Shown here in pieces: positions 36,578-46,869 of a DNA stretch of 64,000 nt (positions are counted from its first letter, which is position 1; the number at the start of each line of letters is the position of its first letter). The position numbers and the translations under genes are program-made. The notes beneath the pieces are model-generated. The model had not been told where the DNA came from, did not search any database, and saw nothing but the letters and a program-made list of their open reading frames with translations. Source of the stretch: Mytilus edulis (Eukaryota > Mollusca > Bivalvia > Mytilida > Mytilidae); the NCBI RefSeq assembly GCF_963676685.1, contig NC_092344.1:90488749-90552748 (forward strand). The letters are read 5' to 3'.

Positions 36578-38635
36578 TCACAATACTGTTCTAGCTTTCT
36601 TCGATGGAGTAATAAAACTGTCCTCATCTGACTTTCTCTTTCCCTTTTTACATTTTGTATAGTTTTTATTGGTATGTTGCTGTGTAATTGGAATTAAACA
36701 TAGATCCAGAGAGGTAGATGCTTTCCTTTTCATATTGAGAGGTTTAAGAGGAATTAACTTTACTTTTTCAGAAGCTGGAATGTTATTATTGTATAACAGA
36801 CTGGATTTGTCCATACTATAGTTTGTTTCAGCTGGTAGTGAAAAAGATGTGTCATTTTCTGGACAAACTATTTCTTCTGTATATTGACATGATTGGTGGG
36901 CAACAGGAGAATTTGTCACAGAAATAGCAGATCTGAACCATATATCCAGTTTCTTTTGTCCTTGGTTTGATTTGGTTTTAGTAAAGGTATTATCATCTAG
37001 TTTTGAACTAGTTTGTATACCAACATTGTGATTATCTATAGTACTATCTGAAACACACTTTTCAACAGAATCATTACACTTTAATAAATGTTTATGTGAA
37101 TGAGTATTTGATTGGCCTGCACCATCTTGAAATAATATATATTTGTCACATATGGGTCCTTCTTGGTTTGAGGTATTTAATGTTGGTTCAATCTGATCAC
37201 TTCTTTTATCAGATATTTCATTTCTTTTATTACTTGTGTCTGGTGAACAATTATAATCTGCATTAACATTTGATTCTCCATAACCTAATTTCATTTCTGT
37301 CAACTTTGTCATCGGTTTATCATTATCAATTGTTGATTTGGAAACTTGATCATATCTTACATCAATTGTATTGTCTAAGAGATTTGATTTAGACTTTGGC
37401 ACTTTCTTAAAAGATCTTTTCATTTTTTCCAACTGATTTTCAAATTCTTGTGCAGATTCATTCAGTTGAGATTTCTGTGGAGAATCAAAAACCACACCTA
37501 AAGAGACGGAAGTTTTCTTCTTCAATAATGGTATTTTGCAGCCTTGTTTTTTTTGTCTAGATACTTTCCTCATGTATTTAGTCATAGGCAAAGACATAAA
37601 CTTCTTAACAGATTTTGGAATTGTAAACTTCACACTTTCCTCTTTTGATAAATATTTATTAAGGCAAGATAAATCTGAACGTTCAGACAGTTTACCAAAT
37701 ATTCCACTTCTTGGCCTTTCATTGACAACTGGATAAATGTATTTGGGTTTAACTCTTTCTACGAATGTGCATATCTCTGCATAGCTGGAATGGTCAGAAT
37801 ACGGTACTATATGGACGTTAGGTATACCTTCATATGGAATACAACCTAGACCAGTATACAAAGAACTTGGTAGAATCACCAAGGTTGGTTCATATTCATT
37901 CCAACCAATAATGTTTGATTTGTTAACTGTATGAAATGGTACAACTCTTATTTTACACTCTTTGTCTTCAATACAAAACACATTGGGCAGACCAAGAATT
38001 TCTGCTGTTCTATACATAGAACTTGGAACAGAAATCCATTCTTGAGTTCTTTGGGCAATTTTAACTAATAAGTCCTCTTTACCTAAATTTCTCATTCCAA
38101 TTATTATTCGATGATCTTTATGCTCTTGTACCAATTTGATAAGTTTCTCTACAGCTTCCTCTCGTGTTGGAAAAATACATTCAGGTGAACAATAAGTATT
38201 GTCTAAATATAGAATATCAATATCAGAGCAATTGAATAATGGAGTATCTTCAAACATTAAATTGCAATAACGAAAATCACCAGTATATAAAACTTTACCA
38301 AAGTATCCTTCAAAGAGAAACATAGCAGAACCTGGACAGTGATTTGCATCAATCACACTTACAACCATTTGTTCCTGCTTCTCATCATCTAAATAGATTA
38401 TACTACTACTTCCTGTCTCAAGGACATTTACAAGGTCATCTTTAATTCCATACTTCTCAGTCAGTAGTTTTGATGTAACTGCAGAGCAGTAAATGTTGTA
38501 TTGCCATGATGAGGACAGTCCTACTGTATGGTCACCATGGAGATGAGTCAAGAAGAAAAACTTGGCAGACGGACAATCCCTTTTCTTCCAGAAGTCCACA
38601 GCAATTGGTGTCCCAGGTATGATATGCCCATTCAT
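36578..38635 (-). CDS. DCLRE1B: SNM1B/Apollo-like 5' exonuclease (MBL/beta-CASP)
   Basis: One coding exon of 685 aa, starting MNGHIIPGTPIAVDFW as in vertebrate Apollo. Metallo-beta-lactamase motifs: D14, HLHGDH (31-36), H99 in DANHCPGSAM and D120 in TGDFR. The beta-CASP part includes YLDNTYC (143-149) and YSDHSSY (279-285). By family, Apollo is a 5'-3' DNA exonuclease that processes telomere ends and takes part in interstrand-crosslink repair in the nucleus. Residues from about 340 on are low-complexity and polar. They contain a PIP-box-like QKKLDIWF (560-567), IPLKP (628-632) at the place where the human protein carries its TRF2-docking motif, and a basic C-terminus (KKGKRKSDEDSF) that could be a nuclear signal. 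Human Apollo is 532 aa. A splice acceptor about 55 nt upstream of the ATG (exon would begin at 38691) suggests a separate 5' non-coding exon. Confidence 0.92.
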   Translation of the reverse strand: MNGHIIPGTPIAVDFWKKRDCPSAKFFFLTHLHGDHTVGLSSSWQYNIYCSAVTSKLLTEKYGIKDDLVNVLETGSSSIIYLDDEKQEQMVVSVIDANHCPGSAMFLFEGYFGKVLYTGDFRYCNLMFEDTPLFNCSDIDILYLDNTYCSPECIFPTREEAVEKLIKLVQEHKDHRIIIGMRNLGKEDLLVKIAQRTQEWISVPSSMYRTAEILGLPNVFCIEDKECKIRVVPFHTVNKSNIIGWNEYEPTLVILPSSLYTGLGCIPYEGIPNVHIVPYSDHSSYAEICTFVERVKPKYIYPVVNERPRSGIFGKLSERSDLSCLNKYLSKEESVKFTIPKSVKKFMSLPMTKYMRKVSRQKKQGCKIPLLKKKTSVSLGVVFDSPQKSQLNESAQEFENQLEKMKRSFKKVPKSKSNLLDNTIDVRYDQVSKSTIDNDKPMTKLTEMKLGYGESNVNADYNCSPDTSNKRNEISDKRSDQIEPTLNTSNQEGPICDKYILFQDGAGQSNTHSHKHLLKCNDSVEKCVSDSTIDNHNVGIQTSSKLDDNTFTKTKSNQGQKKLDIWFRSAISVTNSPVAHQSCQYTEEIVCPENDTSFSLPAETNYSMDKSSLLYNNNIPASEKVKLIPLKPLNMKRKASTSLDLCLIPITQQHTNKNYTKCKKGKRKSDEDSFITPSKKARTVL

Positions 38636-38639
38636 TGCT

Positions 38640-38992
38640 CTTTTGCCCTCAGTACTATTTCATTCTTGTAAGGAATTGCTGAATTTCATTGCTGAAAAAT
38701 ATTAAAAATTAACCTTATATATTTCGCATATAAACATGATAAATGTTTACACAGAGGATGTTCTGCCTTTTTGTAATGTTGGTAGTATAATGCAAATATT
38801 GAAAATGGCAAACATGAAAACTGATATGTAGTATGCATTTTCATAAGCATTGGCATTTTACATTTTCAAGGAGTTTATTTGGTCCTGCATATTAGGTATT
38901 TGGTTAATTAACTTTGAATGTTTTGCATAGTTTTCATGTTCACTGGCACCCTGCCCCTTTCAATTATTAGCTGGAGCACTGAAATACCATTG
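38640..38992. other. Upstream flank of the Apollo gene
   Basis: The minus strand has TATTTTTCAG at 38692, a likely acceptor for a 5' UTR exon. That leader holds a short upstream frame, an ATG with a TGA ten codons later. No TATA box stands out and no other gene is seen. Confidence 0.4.
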
Positions 38993-38994
38993 AC

Positions 38995-39600
38995 TAATCA
39001 TAAGTGGTGCCCTGGCCTTTACACTAACTAAAACACAAACTTTAAATTATAAACAATGTAAAAATTGCAAAGTCAATGAACCATGATGAGGTGATTGGGG
39101 TCATATCAACTCCATGAAAAAGAGACTTACAAAAGCTAATAAAACTGAAGGGAAGGTCAATGAGTGGTTTCTCTAAAACTGATTTAATAACAAACTCATT
39201 CATGTAAACTAAGTAAAAGTCAATAGATATGATAGACCATGAATGAGGGGACAGGGCCATATACATGTAATCTCCATGGAAATTATATGTGCCAAATTTC
39301 CAATGCTTCTACAACTGCATACCAATTATCATTGACCTCCGTACCACTATATGTAGTGGTTCCCTATAAACTGACATTATCACAAACTAAAAGTAAAATA
39401 GCAAAAATTCTGAACATTCGAGTAAAATTCTAATACACCATTACACCATTTACAATAATTTACATGTAAAGTTAGCAAAAATTTAAAAGTTAATAGACTA
39501 TGACTGATGATGTGGCCAAATAATCTCCATGGAAATAGCATTGACATACCACTAGTGGTCCACATAAACAGTCCTAATCACAAGCTAATACATAATTGTT
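38995..39600 (+). repeat. Degenerate tandem repeat, about 210-bp unit
   Basis: Three loosely similar units with 'atgaccatgaatgagg'-like words, then 'atctccatggaaat' and 'cattgaccta'-like text, near 39070, 39230 and 39490. No coding function. Confidence 0.45.
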
Positions 39601-40225
39601 GACAGAACCTTAGTAGCCACCACCATCTGTAACAGCATACCTTAGCCTTGCTTTTTGACTCAGTCAAGTTGAAACAAAATATAATATTTGTTTAAATAAA
39701 GCAAAAGTATGGTAATGCAATTTTCTGGTTTTGTATACATCTGTTGTTCTTTTTTGAATGATTGTAAATGTCTTCTGACATTGAACAATTAGGTCTTACT
39801 GTGGTTTAATACCAAATTCATTTTGACACAGTAAATGTATGGGAAAGTGCATATTTTAGAAATTGTCTGTGCAAATTAAACATAGAATCATCAACTCTTT
39901 GGATAATTTGACCCATTGCAAAAATTGGATTAACAGATGATTGGATAAACCAGTGACAAACCATACACAGTGTTTTATCAGAGATGTGCCTCTTTAAGTT
40001 TAGAAGATTTGCCTTGTCTAACACCTACATAGTACATGTCAGAGTGATGGTAGACCTTTATACATCGCCCATTAGCATGTTTAGGATTAAACTACTTTTA
40101 ATAAGTGGGGTAAGTGGGCAGACCTTAATTTATCTGTAATTAACTACTTTTCAAGGCAAGTTGGTAGGCTAAATTTAACTGATAATAGATACTAGGATTT
40201 TGTATAAACGTCATCAGTGACACTC
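39600..40225. other. Intergenic DNA, no gene
   Basis: No exon or element boundary recognised. Confidence 0.4.
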
Positions 40226-40227
40226 CA

Positions 40228-41485
40228 AACAAACTAGAGGCTCTAAAGAGCCCGTGTCCCTCACCTTGGTCTATGTGCATATTAAAAAAGACACAGATGG
40301 TTTCATGACAAAATTGTGTTTTGGTGATGGTGACGTGTTTGAAGATCTTACTTTAATGAGCATTGTTGCTGCTTGCAATTATCTCTTTCTATAATGAACT
40401 TAGCCAAGTAGTTACAGAGGAAAGTATTTTGTATGAAAATCGTTAAAAATTTACTATAAAGGGCAATAACTCCTTAAGGGGTCAATTGACCATTTTGTCC
40501 ATGCTGACTTATTTGTAGGTCGTACTTTGCTTTACATTATAGCTGTTTACAGTTTATCTCTATCTGTAATAATATTGAAGATAATAACCAAAAGCTGCAA
40601 TATTTTCTTAAGATTACCAATTCATGGGGTAGCAATCCAACAACTGGTTGCCTGATTGGTCTGAAAATTTCAGGGCAGATAGTTCTTGGCATTATGAACA
40701 ATTTTATTCTCATCACAGTTTCTCTAAATGCTTTGGTTTCAGAGATATTAGCCAAAAACTGCATTTTACACTATGTACTATTAGTAGCTATGTCGGACAT
40801 CTTGGTTCGCGGGCGGGGTCATCAGACACATTTTTTAACTAGATACCTTAAATTCTTAATGATGATTATGGACAAGTTAAATTTGTCTCGTTAGTTTCAG
40901 AGAAGAAGATTTTTGTAAAAGATTGCAAAAATTTATGAAAATTGTTAAAAATTGACTATAAACAATGATAAAGGGCAATAACTCCTTAAGGGGTTAACTG
41001 ATCATTTTAGTCATGCTGACTTATTTGTAGATCTTACTTTGGTGAACATTATTGCTGTTTACAGATTATCTCTATCTATACTAATATTCAAGATAATAAC
41101 CAAAAATGGCTCGCAAAATTTTGTTAAAATTACCAAAATTCAGAGGCAGCAACCCAACTACCAATTGTTTGATCCATCTGAAAATTTCAAGACAGATAGA
41201 TGTTGCCCTGACTAAAAATTTTACCCCATGTTAGATTTGCTCTAAATACTTTGGTCTCAGATATAAGCCAAAATCTACATTTTACCCCTGTTCTATTTTT
41301 AGCCTTGGTGGCCATCTTGGTTAGTTGGCCGGGTCATGGGACACATTCTTTAAACTAGATATCCCAATGATGATTGTGGGCAAGTTTGGTTAAATTGGGC
41401 CTGGTAGTTTAAGAGAAGATTTTTGTAAAAGTTAACGACGCCAAGTGATGTGAAAAGCTCACTTCCGGCCTGGTGAGCTTAAAAG
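40228..41485 (+). mobile_element. Non-coding mobile element with two internal repeat units
   Basis: Begins 'gaggctctaaagagcccgtg' and 'tccctcaccttggtctatgt'; ends 'gaaaagctcacttccggcct' and 'ggtgagctta'. Inside, a segment with 'aagggcaataactccttaag', 'gggtcaattgaccattttg' and 'catgctgacttatttgtag' occurs twice (40460-40560 and 40970-41050). I recognise this as a widespread bivalve repeat. No transposase frame. Confidence 0.6.
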
Positions 41486-41965
41486 TTAAAAAAGCCACAT
41501 AAAATATAAAATTGAATTTATTCTTTTTAGTAAGTGGGAAGAGTTTGAAGAAAGTGGGACATATTTGTCTGGGGATATTTGGCAAAAGGATGAGTTGGTC
41601 AGGGCTGTACCTAGAATGAAAGAATAACACCGTTATTATTCGAATTACACTTGTAATGACCGAATAACACTTGAAATTTTAATATTAGCGCATATTGGTA
41701 CTTTTAAACATTGATTATTAAACAATAGTATATTGTAAATGCATTTTATAACTTCAAAAATGATATATAGAAAACAGAGGGGTGTAAAGGGGGAGTATCT
41801 GCACAGAAGAACGCGAAATAAAATTGCTATTTCACAATGAGCGAACAATTAAAAATGTCTTGCACATTGATCTTTTTACCAATTTCACGAAACACAGTGA
41901 ATAACGCACATGAAATAAAAATGGCAAAACACATGAAATGCACGAAAATAACCCTTTACCACCAT

Positions 41966-42100
41966 CAAAGCAGGTAAGTTCATAAAGATCATTATAAATA
42001 TAGTGTGTACATCCAACATCATGGCGACCAAGGAAAACACATAGTGGCAATGATGGATGTACACTATGTTTATAATGATCTTAATGGACTTTCCTGCTTG
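41966..42100. repeat. Long imperfect hairpin
   Basis: Left arm 41969-42023 ('ataaagatcattataaatat', then 'agtgtgtacatccaacatca') pairs with right arm 42049-42098 ('tgatggatgtacactatgtt', then 'tataatgatctta'). The loop is about 27 nt. Probably a small foldback transposon. Confidence 0.7.
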
Positions 42101-42404
42101 CTGTAAATCATTTTTAAGTTATTAAATGCACTTATATTATAATATTGTAGTAACGTAGCTGTGATATCGAAGTGCAGTCTCTCAGGCTAAAATTGCGATT
42201 TTGCTACGCTGTCACTACGATGGTACAGCAACCTTTGCGATCTTACCAACACCTTACTGCTCTCTCACTAGACACTACGCTTCTACTACAACCTGGTTTT
42301 GCCATAACCGCACTATGATTGTTTTAAACATGTTCAAAGTTGGCCTAGCTCATCACGATCATGAAGACCTCACAACGACTGTACTATGACTTTACTGCAA
42401 TCTA

Positions 42405-42457
42405 CATGATCGCACTATGATCATCAAAATTTTTTCACAGATCATAGTGCGATCATG
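42405..42457. repeat. Perfect 18-bp-arm hairpin
   Basis: Arms 42405-42422 (CATGATCGCACTATGATC) and 42440-42457 are exact reverse complements, with a 17-nt AT-rich loop. The flanking sequence repeats shorter forms ('cgcactatgat' near 42311). Purpose unknown. Confidence 0.75.
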
Positions 42458-42499
42458 GACTAGTGTGACTGTGGTATAAGCCTAAAGTGTCCCTGACTT

Positions 42500-43325
42500 T
42501 AGCCTTTAAGGTTAGGGTTCCATTTTGTTAGAGTAAGCTATAGGAGTTTACAATTTATACTTTTATATATATAAATGCAAATTACGGTTTGGGACCGTTT
42601 TTCTTTTTAATTTCCTCTAGGTCGACTATTAGCTATATAGACGTGCAGTTATTTTGATACAAGGGAAAATGAATACCAACTATGTCTTTCGAATGGAATG
42701 GATTTCTTATTTTTGTATCTTCCGCTCCATCTTTAGAACGTGCTAAATGAATTCTTTAATCCCGATCCCTCTTAAAATATGTTCATTATATTTCTAAATA
42801 TTTTCACAAGTCAAATAATAAACGAAGAGACTACCAGTTTAATAACTTAAATTTATTAAAACTTAAAATAAATCTGTAATAGAATAACTCTATATAGCAG
42901 CATTTTTTTATGAGTTCACAGTCTCTTTTCCATGACATATCAAGTTTGGTCAAGGGAGACAACTGAAACTATTATTAGGACAGGTTATTTCAAGATCAAG
43001 ATGTGATTCTAGTTTTCTTTTAAACACAGTATATTAAAGGTATTGAATATAAGGGTATTACATTTCGAATGGACAGGGGTATTCAGTACCCCATGAGAAA
43101 GACTAGATTTCCCCCCCCTAATCTTTCAAGGATTTCAAAACCAGATAGAGGATAAATGTTACTAAAAACACGTTCTCATCTAAAATTAGAAATTCTCATT
43201 AACGGTAATTTGTCATAATTCGTACTCAAATAGGTCGAATTATTGCTCATTAGACAAACTTATGCAAAAAAGAGAAAAATAAAAGAAAAAACACATTTTT
43301 CTTTTATCAAGCACTTGGAAATCGT
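42500..43325. other. Intergenic DNA, no gene
   Basis: A C-run (43113-43120) and AT-rich sequence only; nothing coding seen. Confidence 0.4.
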
Positions 43326-43334
43326 GAATCTGGC

Positions 43335-43570
43335 ATATTTAACACCTGGTGTATGCTAAACTGAATTGTAATAAATTAACTTGCATTTCTCAGGCCTGTA
43401 TGCCAGCATACGTACCTGGGGTATGCTAATGTCCATATTTAATTTATACATTGTATTTCTCAGGTATGTATGCTAGCATACGAACCTGGTGTATGCAGAA
43501 CAGCAAATATTGAATCAGATGTTGTATTTCACAGGTCTGTATGATAGCATACGAACCTGGGTGATTAAAA
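43335..43570 (-). repeat. Diverged cluster of palindromic satellite units
   Basis: Three or four units with 'gtatgc(c/t)agcatacg' and 'acctgg(g/t)gtatgc' at 43340, 43400, 43465 and 43537. They are related to the 70-bp satellite at 46870-48250 but more diverged and differently spaced. Confidence 0.6.
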
Positions 43571-44087
43571 AAATCCTTTACTTCAGTATAGTTGTGGTTT
43601 TACTTTATTACCGATTTCGAGTTTTTTTTTTTTTAACTAAAAGCCTACCACTGACCTCTATATTTTCTCCCGATAGGTAAACAGAAAAGCGTTAATTTGC
43701 AAGGCAAACCGGTAATGAGCGTTTACTGTTGTAAATCTATAAATGAAAACCAATTCTCAAGTTTTATGACTATGATCGCTGTATTGTCATGACAGTTATC
43801 TGTTTTGTTTGCAAATTAAAATTGCGGAAAAGTGAGGCGATGTACAAGGTTCCAAGTTCGAAGTTGTTGACAAAATTTTAAATGACGTCAGGGACCTTCT
43901 GACGTAAGGCGGAGGGATATAGACGGATAGCCTTGACTTACACAAGTTACTTTACCAGTACACTTAATTAAAATAATAGCAATTGATTACAAAACAACCT
44001 GTTTTGTTTATACTTGGTATTGGTAATTATTAAAAAGTCAAAGAATAAAAGGACTATTTATCTGCGGAGTCACGCACTCCATCTAGA

Positions 44088-44095
44088 TGACGTCA
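44088..44095. promoter_or_regulatory. CRE-like TGACGTCA
   Basis: A perfect cAMP-response-element palindrome about 30 bp before the first ATG (44118) of an open frame that ends in a good splice donor. Another 'tgacgtcag' lies at about 43884. Together these suggest a promoter, possibly that of the gene whose first exon is 44118-44235 or of MRPS33. Confidence 0.35.
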
Positions 44096-44117
44096 TTTAT
44101 AAATGTAAACAATTTGA

Positions 44118-44235
44118 ATGATCAATGAAGGAGTTCCCCTCACGGAGAAGAAAATGGACAGTTCATTGAAAAATACGCTGTATTATCTTGATTTGAATAA
44201 ACCAGAAGCAAAGCAGAATGTCAGATATATTTATG
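44118..44235 (+). CDS. Candidate isolated first coding exon (partial gene)
   Basis: An open frame of 39 codons begins at ATG 44118, with a TGA directly upstream and a second ATG at 44154. It ends at a strong donor, TATG|GTAAGTAA, in phase 1. It reads MINEGVPLTEKK, then MDSSLKNTLYYLDLNKPEAK and QNVRYIY. The second half loosely resembles the start of animal glutamine synthetase (L..YL.L.QPE.K.Q..YIW), but no further glutamine synthetase exon is seen downstream. It could instead be a first exon of MRPS33: the acceptor at 49852 would keep the frame into MRPS33, though an N-terminal extension would be unusual. Not established as a gene. Confidence 0.35.
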
Positions 44236-44366
44236 GTAAGTAAACCTAGCTGTTTTTGTACATTTTTCACGATTTCATTTAACACCCTCATTTTTAGAAG
44301 TCGCCTTGAACATGTAGGGTCACATGTAAGATTATTGATTATACGTTTTTCTTGTTTTCTCAAGAG

Positions 44367-44421
44367 GTTTGTCCACTTCAATCAATTTCATGCGTTTGTC
44401 CACTTCAATCAATTTCATGCT
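44367..44421 (+). repeat. 27-bp tandem duplication
   Basis: Two adjacent copies of a unit reading 'tttgtccacttcaatcaatt' and 'tcatgc'. Confidence 0.85.
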
Positions 44422-44715
44422 AGACGTTGTGGTGGCGAAATTTACTGCAGTGCCCTTCCTATCTCACCCCCCTTATGAAACTTCTGGATATTCATGTCTT
44501 ATTCTTACAACTTTTAGGGAAACAACTGTCCCAGGTAAAAAAAAAGGGGGAAGCTGAGCGCTCACATGTTAAAACCGGCCACAATATATAGTCTTTATAT
44601 GCCTGTACCAAGTCAGGAGCCTGACTGTTGAAGTTGTCATTGGTTTATATATTTCCGGTATTTCTTTTTCGTAAATTGTTTTGCTATACATTTTTATTTC
44701 TTATTTTTCATGTTA

Positions 44716-44850
44716 GGTCCCATAGGCGGATCCAGAAGGTGCCTCCCCCCCTTTTTTGTGGGAAACATTTGGTTGATTATATAGGGAAGCACTGAAGCTT
44801 GGCTGGACCCCCCTCCCCCTTTATAAAAAGTTCTAAATCCGCCACTGGAC
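44716..44850 (-). mobile_element. Short interspersed element, 'ggatccag' type (inverted copy)
   Basis: Starts 'ataggcggatccagaaggtg' and ends 'ttctaaatccgccactgg', a terminal inverted match. Inside are C-rich tracts and 'gattatatagggaagcactg'. Opposite orientation to 30115-30260. Confidence 0.6.
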
Positions 44851-44899
44851 TGTCCTTTTATTATCTGACTTTACGGTATTGGTTTTTCTAATGGACAAA

Positions 44900-46555
44900 C
44901 TGTACAGTACATTTGTCACATGACCACTGCAGCATTCTGTGATATGTGTATGTAAGAAGCTGTTTAAAACAGGGTAATTTATGAAGATCTTTTTTTTTCA
45001 TGATACTTCAGATACTTTATTTCACTAATAGTTGTTACAAAGCCCCTTAATGTTTAATACAACAATGGCACTACGGTTCATCCCTGTATTGTTAATTACC
45101 AATAAAACAAGGAGATTTCATTGGCAAACTTTTTATAAATCTACATATTATTACGTGTTACTTACAATTTTAATAGCTGACTACTAGCATGTATACATTG
45201 AAAAAGAAAACGTAGCTTTGACCGTCTTTTGTTTAGCTTTTTAGTTTTTTTGGAAAAGAAGTAATTCTAACAAATAATGAAATTATACATAAATTTATTG
45301 CAAAATGATTAGAACAGCACATTTCAAGAGTGTTCAATTGGAAAAATGAATGTTACTAAGGAAATGACATATTTCATTGATCTTCAATCAATCACATGCA
45401 TGGCGACAGTTTGTTTTTCAAGGGAACGAGTTCAATTCAACCACTATAAAGAATCCTTAGTTTATATAAACTTTAAAATCAGTAATTGTGATAATGTAAC
45501 GCTAAACGGGTCTTTGTTCTGTGTATTTTGAGCAGTCATTATTTTGGATACATGTATCTGGGATCTAATCCTTCTTGCCCGTTTACATACAGAAATAGCT
45601 ATTAAATATTTCACCATAAAAAAAAATAAGCTCACTACCGTCTTTATACTACTAACGAAGTCTGTTTAATGTTCACATGTTTAATCATATAAAAGTACAT
45701 GTATATATGATATATTTAAAAGGTTCACAGCCCAGGTTCACAGTTAAATTTCCAATACAAAACGTTACTTAGTTCCAACTCTATAAAACAACATGTTACT
45801 TCATCATAATTTATATCGAAATTTAATTGTTACTCCAAGCTACTACACCAATATAAGTGACCAATGCAAAAAGTTTCTTACAAAATCGTGCTATGAACCA
45901 CTGTCCTTAAATTAGATTAAACCTTGCTTTGATAAACGTCCAAATGTTATTGCATTTCTACTGTGCAACTCATGTACCGTACAAACTGTCACATTTAATA
46001 ATCAAGATGAAAGATCATTCAACAGATTATGTATAATTGACCATCAAATCTTTGATGTAGTTGACCACGCCACATCTATGTTAAATTTGTGAAGTGTATA
46101 ATATTCACTCGCATATATATGTATATACCGGTAATATGTAGTTTCCATTTCTCGTTTCAGCATTTTTCAAACATTGGCTATACCTTTCATGTAACTATTT
46201 ATGTGTTGCTTATGAATTTAATTGTAACACTTCTTAGTGACTGGATAGGTTAAACCAATGCCTTCCTAGAAAACTATGGCACCAATGAACAACACCAGAC
46301 TTTTTGCTGTTCCTGCTAATAATGTATGCATGGCTTCACTAGAAAAGGCATCAATTCTTTGGCTTTCCTGGTTGAAGGATTTGTTTTTACAACTCCAGTA
46401 CTAGTGTATACACAATTGTTACCATAGTATATAGTTGGTTAACCGTTATGGAATAACCGATTCACAGATGATATCGGATATGTTTCTTACGTCGTAACTA
46501 CAATCCCCTTCCCCTTTTATGAATGTGACTTACCGAATAAAGCTAGTTACCGGGT
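44900..46555. other. Intergenic DNA, no gene
   Basis: Only short AT-rich open frames; nothing recognisable on either strand. Confidence 0.45.
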
Positions 46556-46559
46556 TTGA

Positions 46560-46800
46560 AAAAACATGAGCAACTCGACGGTGCCACTGTTGGACATGTG
46601 GAGCAGTATCTGCATACCCTTCTGGAGCACCTGAGATCATCCCCAGTTTTTGGTTAGGGTTCGTGTTGCTCAGACTTTCTTTGATTTCTATGCTGTTTCT
46701 TGTGTACTATAATTTATATATTTCATGCCATGGTGTTTATTTTCGATTTATGAGTTTGACTGTTCCTCTGGTGTCTTTCGTCCCTCTTGAAGTCTATAAC
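46560..46800 (+). repeat. Interspersed repeat, family B (longer copy)
   Basis: Preceded by 'gagcaactcgacggtgccac', 'gttggacatgtggagcagta' and 'ctggagcacctgagatcatc', then the standard 'ccccagtttttggttagggt' through 'gtgtctttcgtccctc'. It shows that family B extends about 80 bp further 5' than the other copies. Confidence 0.7.
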
Positions 46801-46869
46801 TTAGAGAATGATGAAAAATGATAGTTTTGCAATTTAAAATATGAATACAATATAAGGCTGGTTAGAATG

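Noticed and set aside
44236-44310. Continuation of the 44118 exon through an acceptor at about 44297
   Set aside because: It would need an intron of about 62 nt and runs into a stop after six codons.
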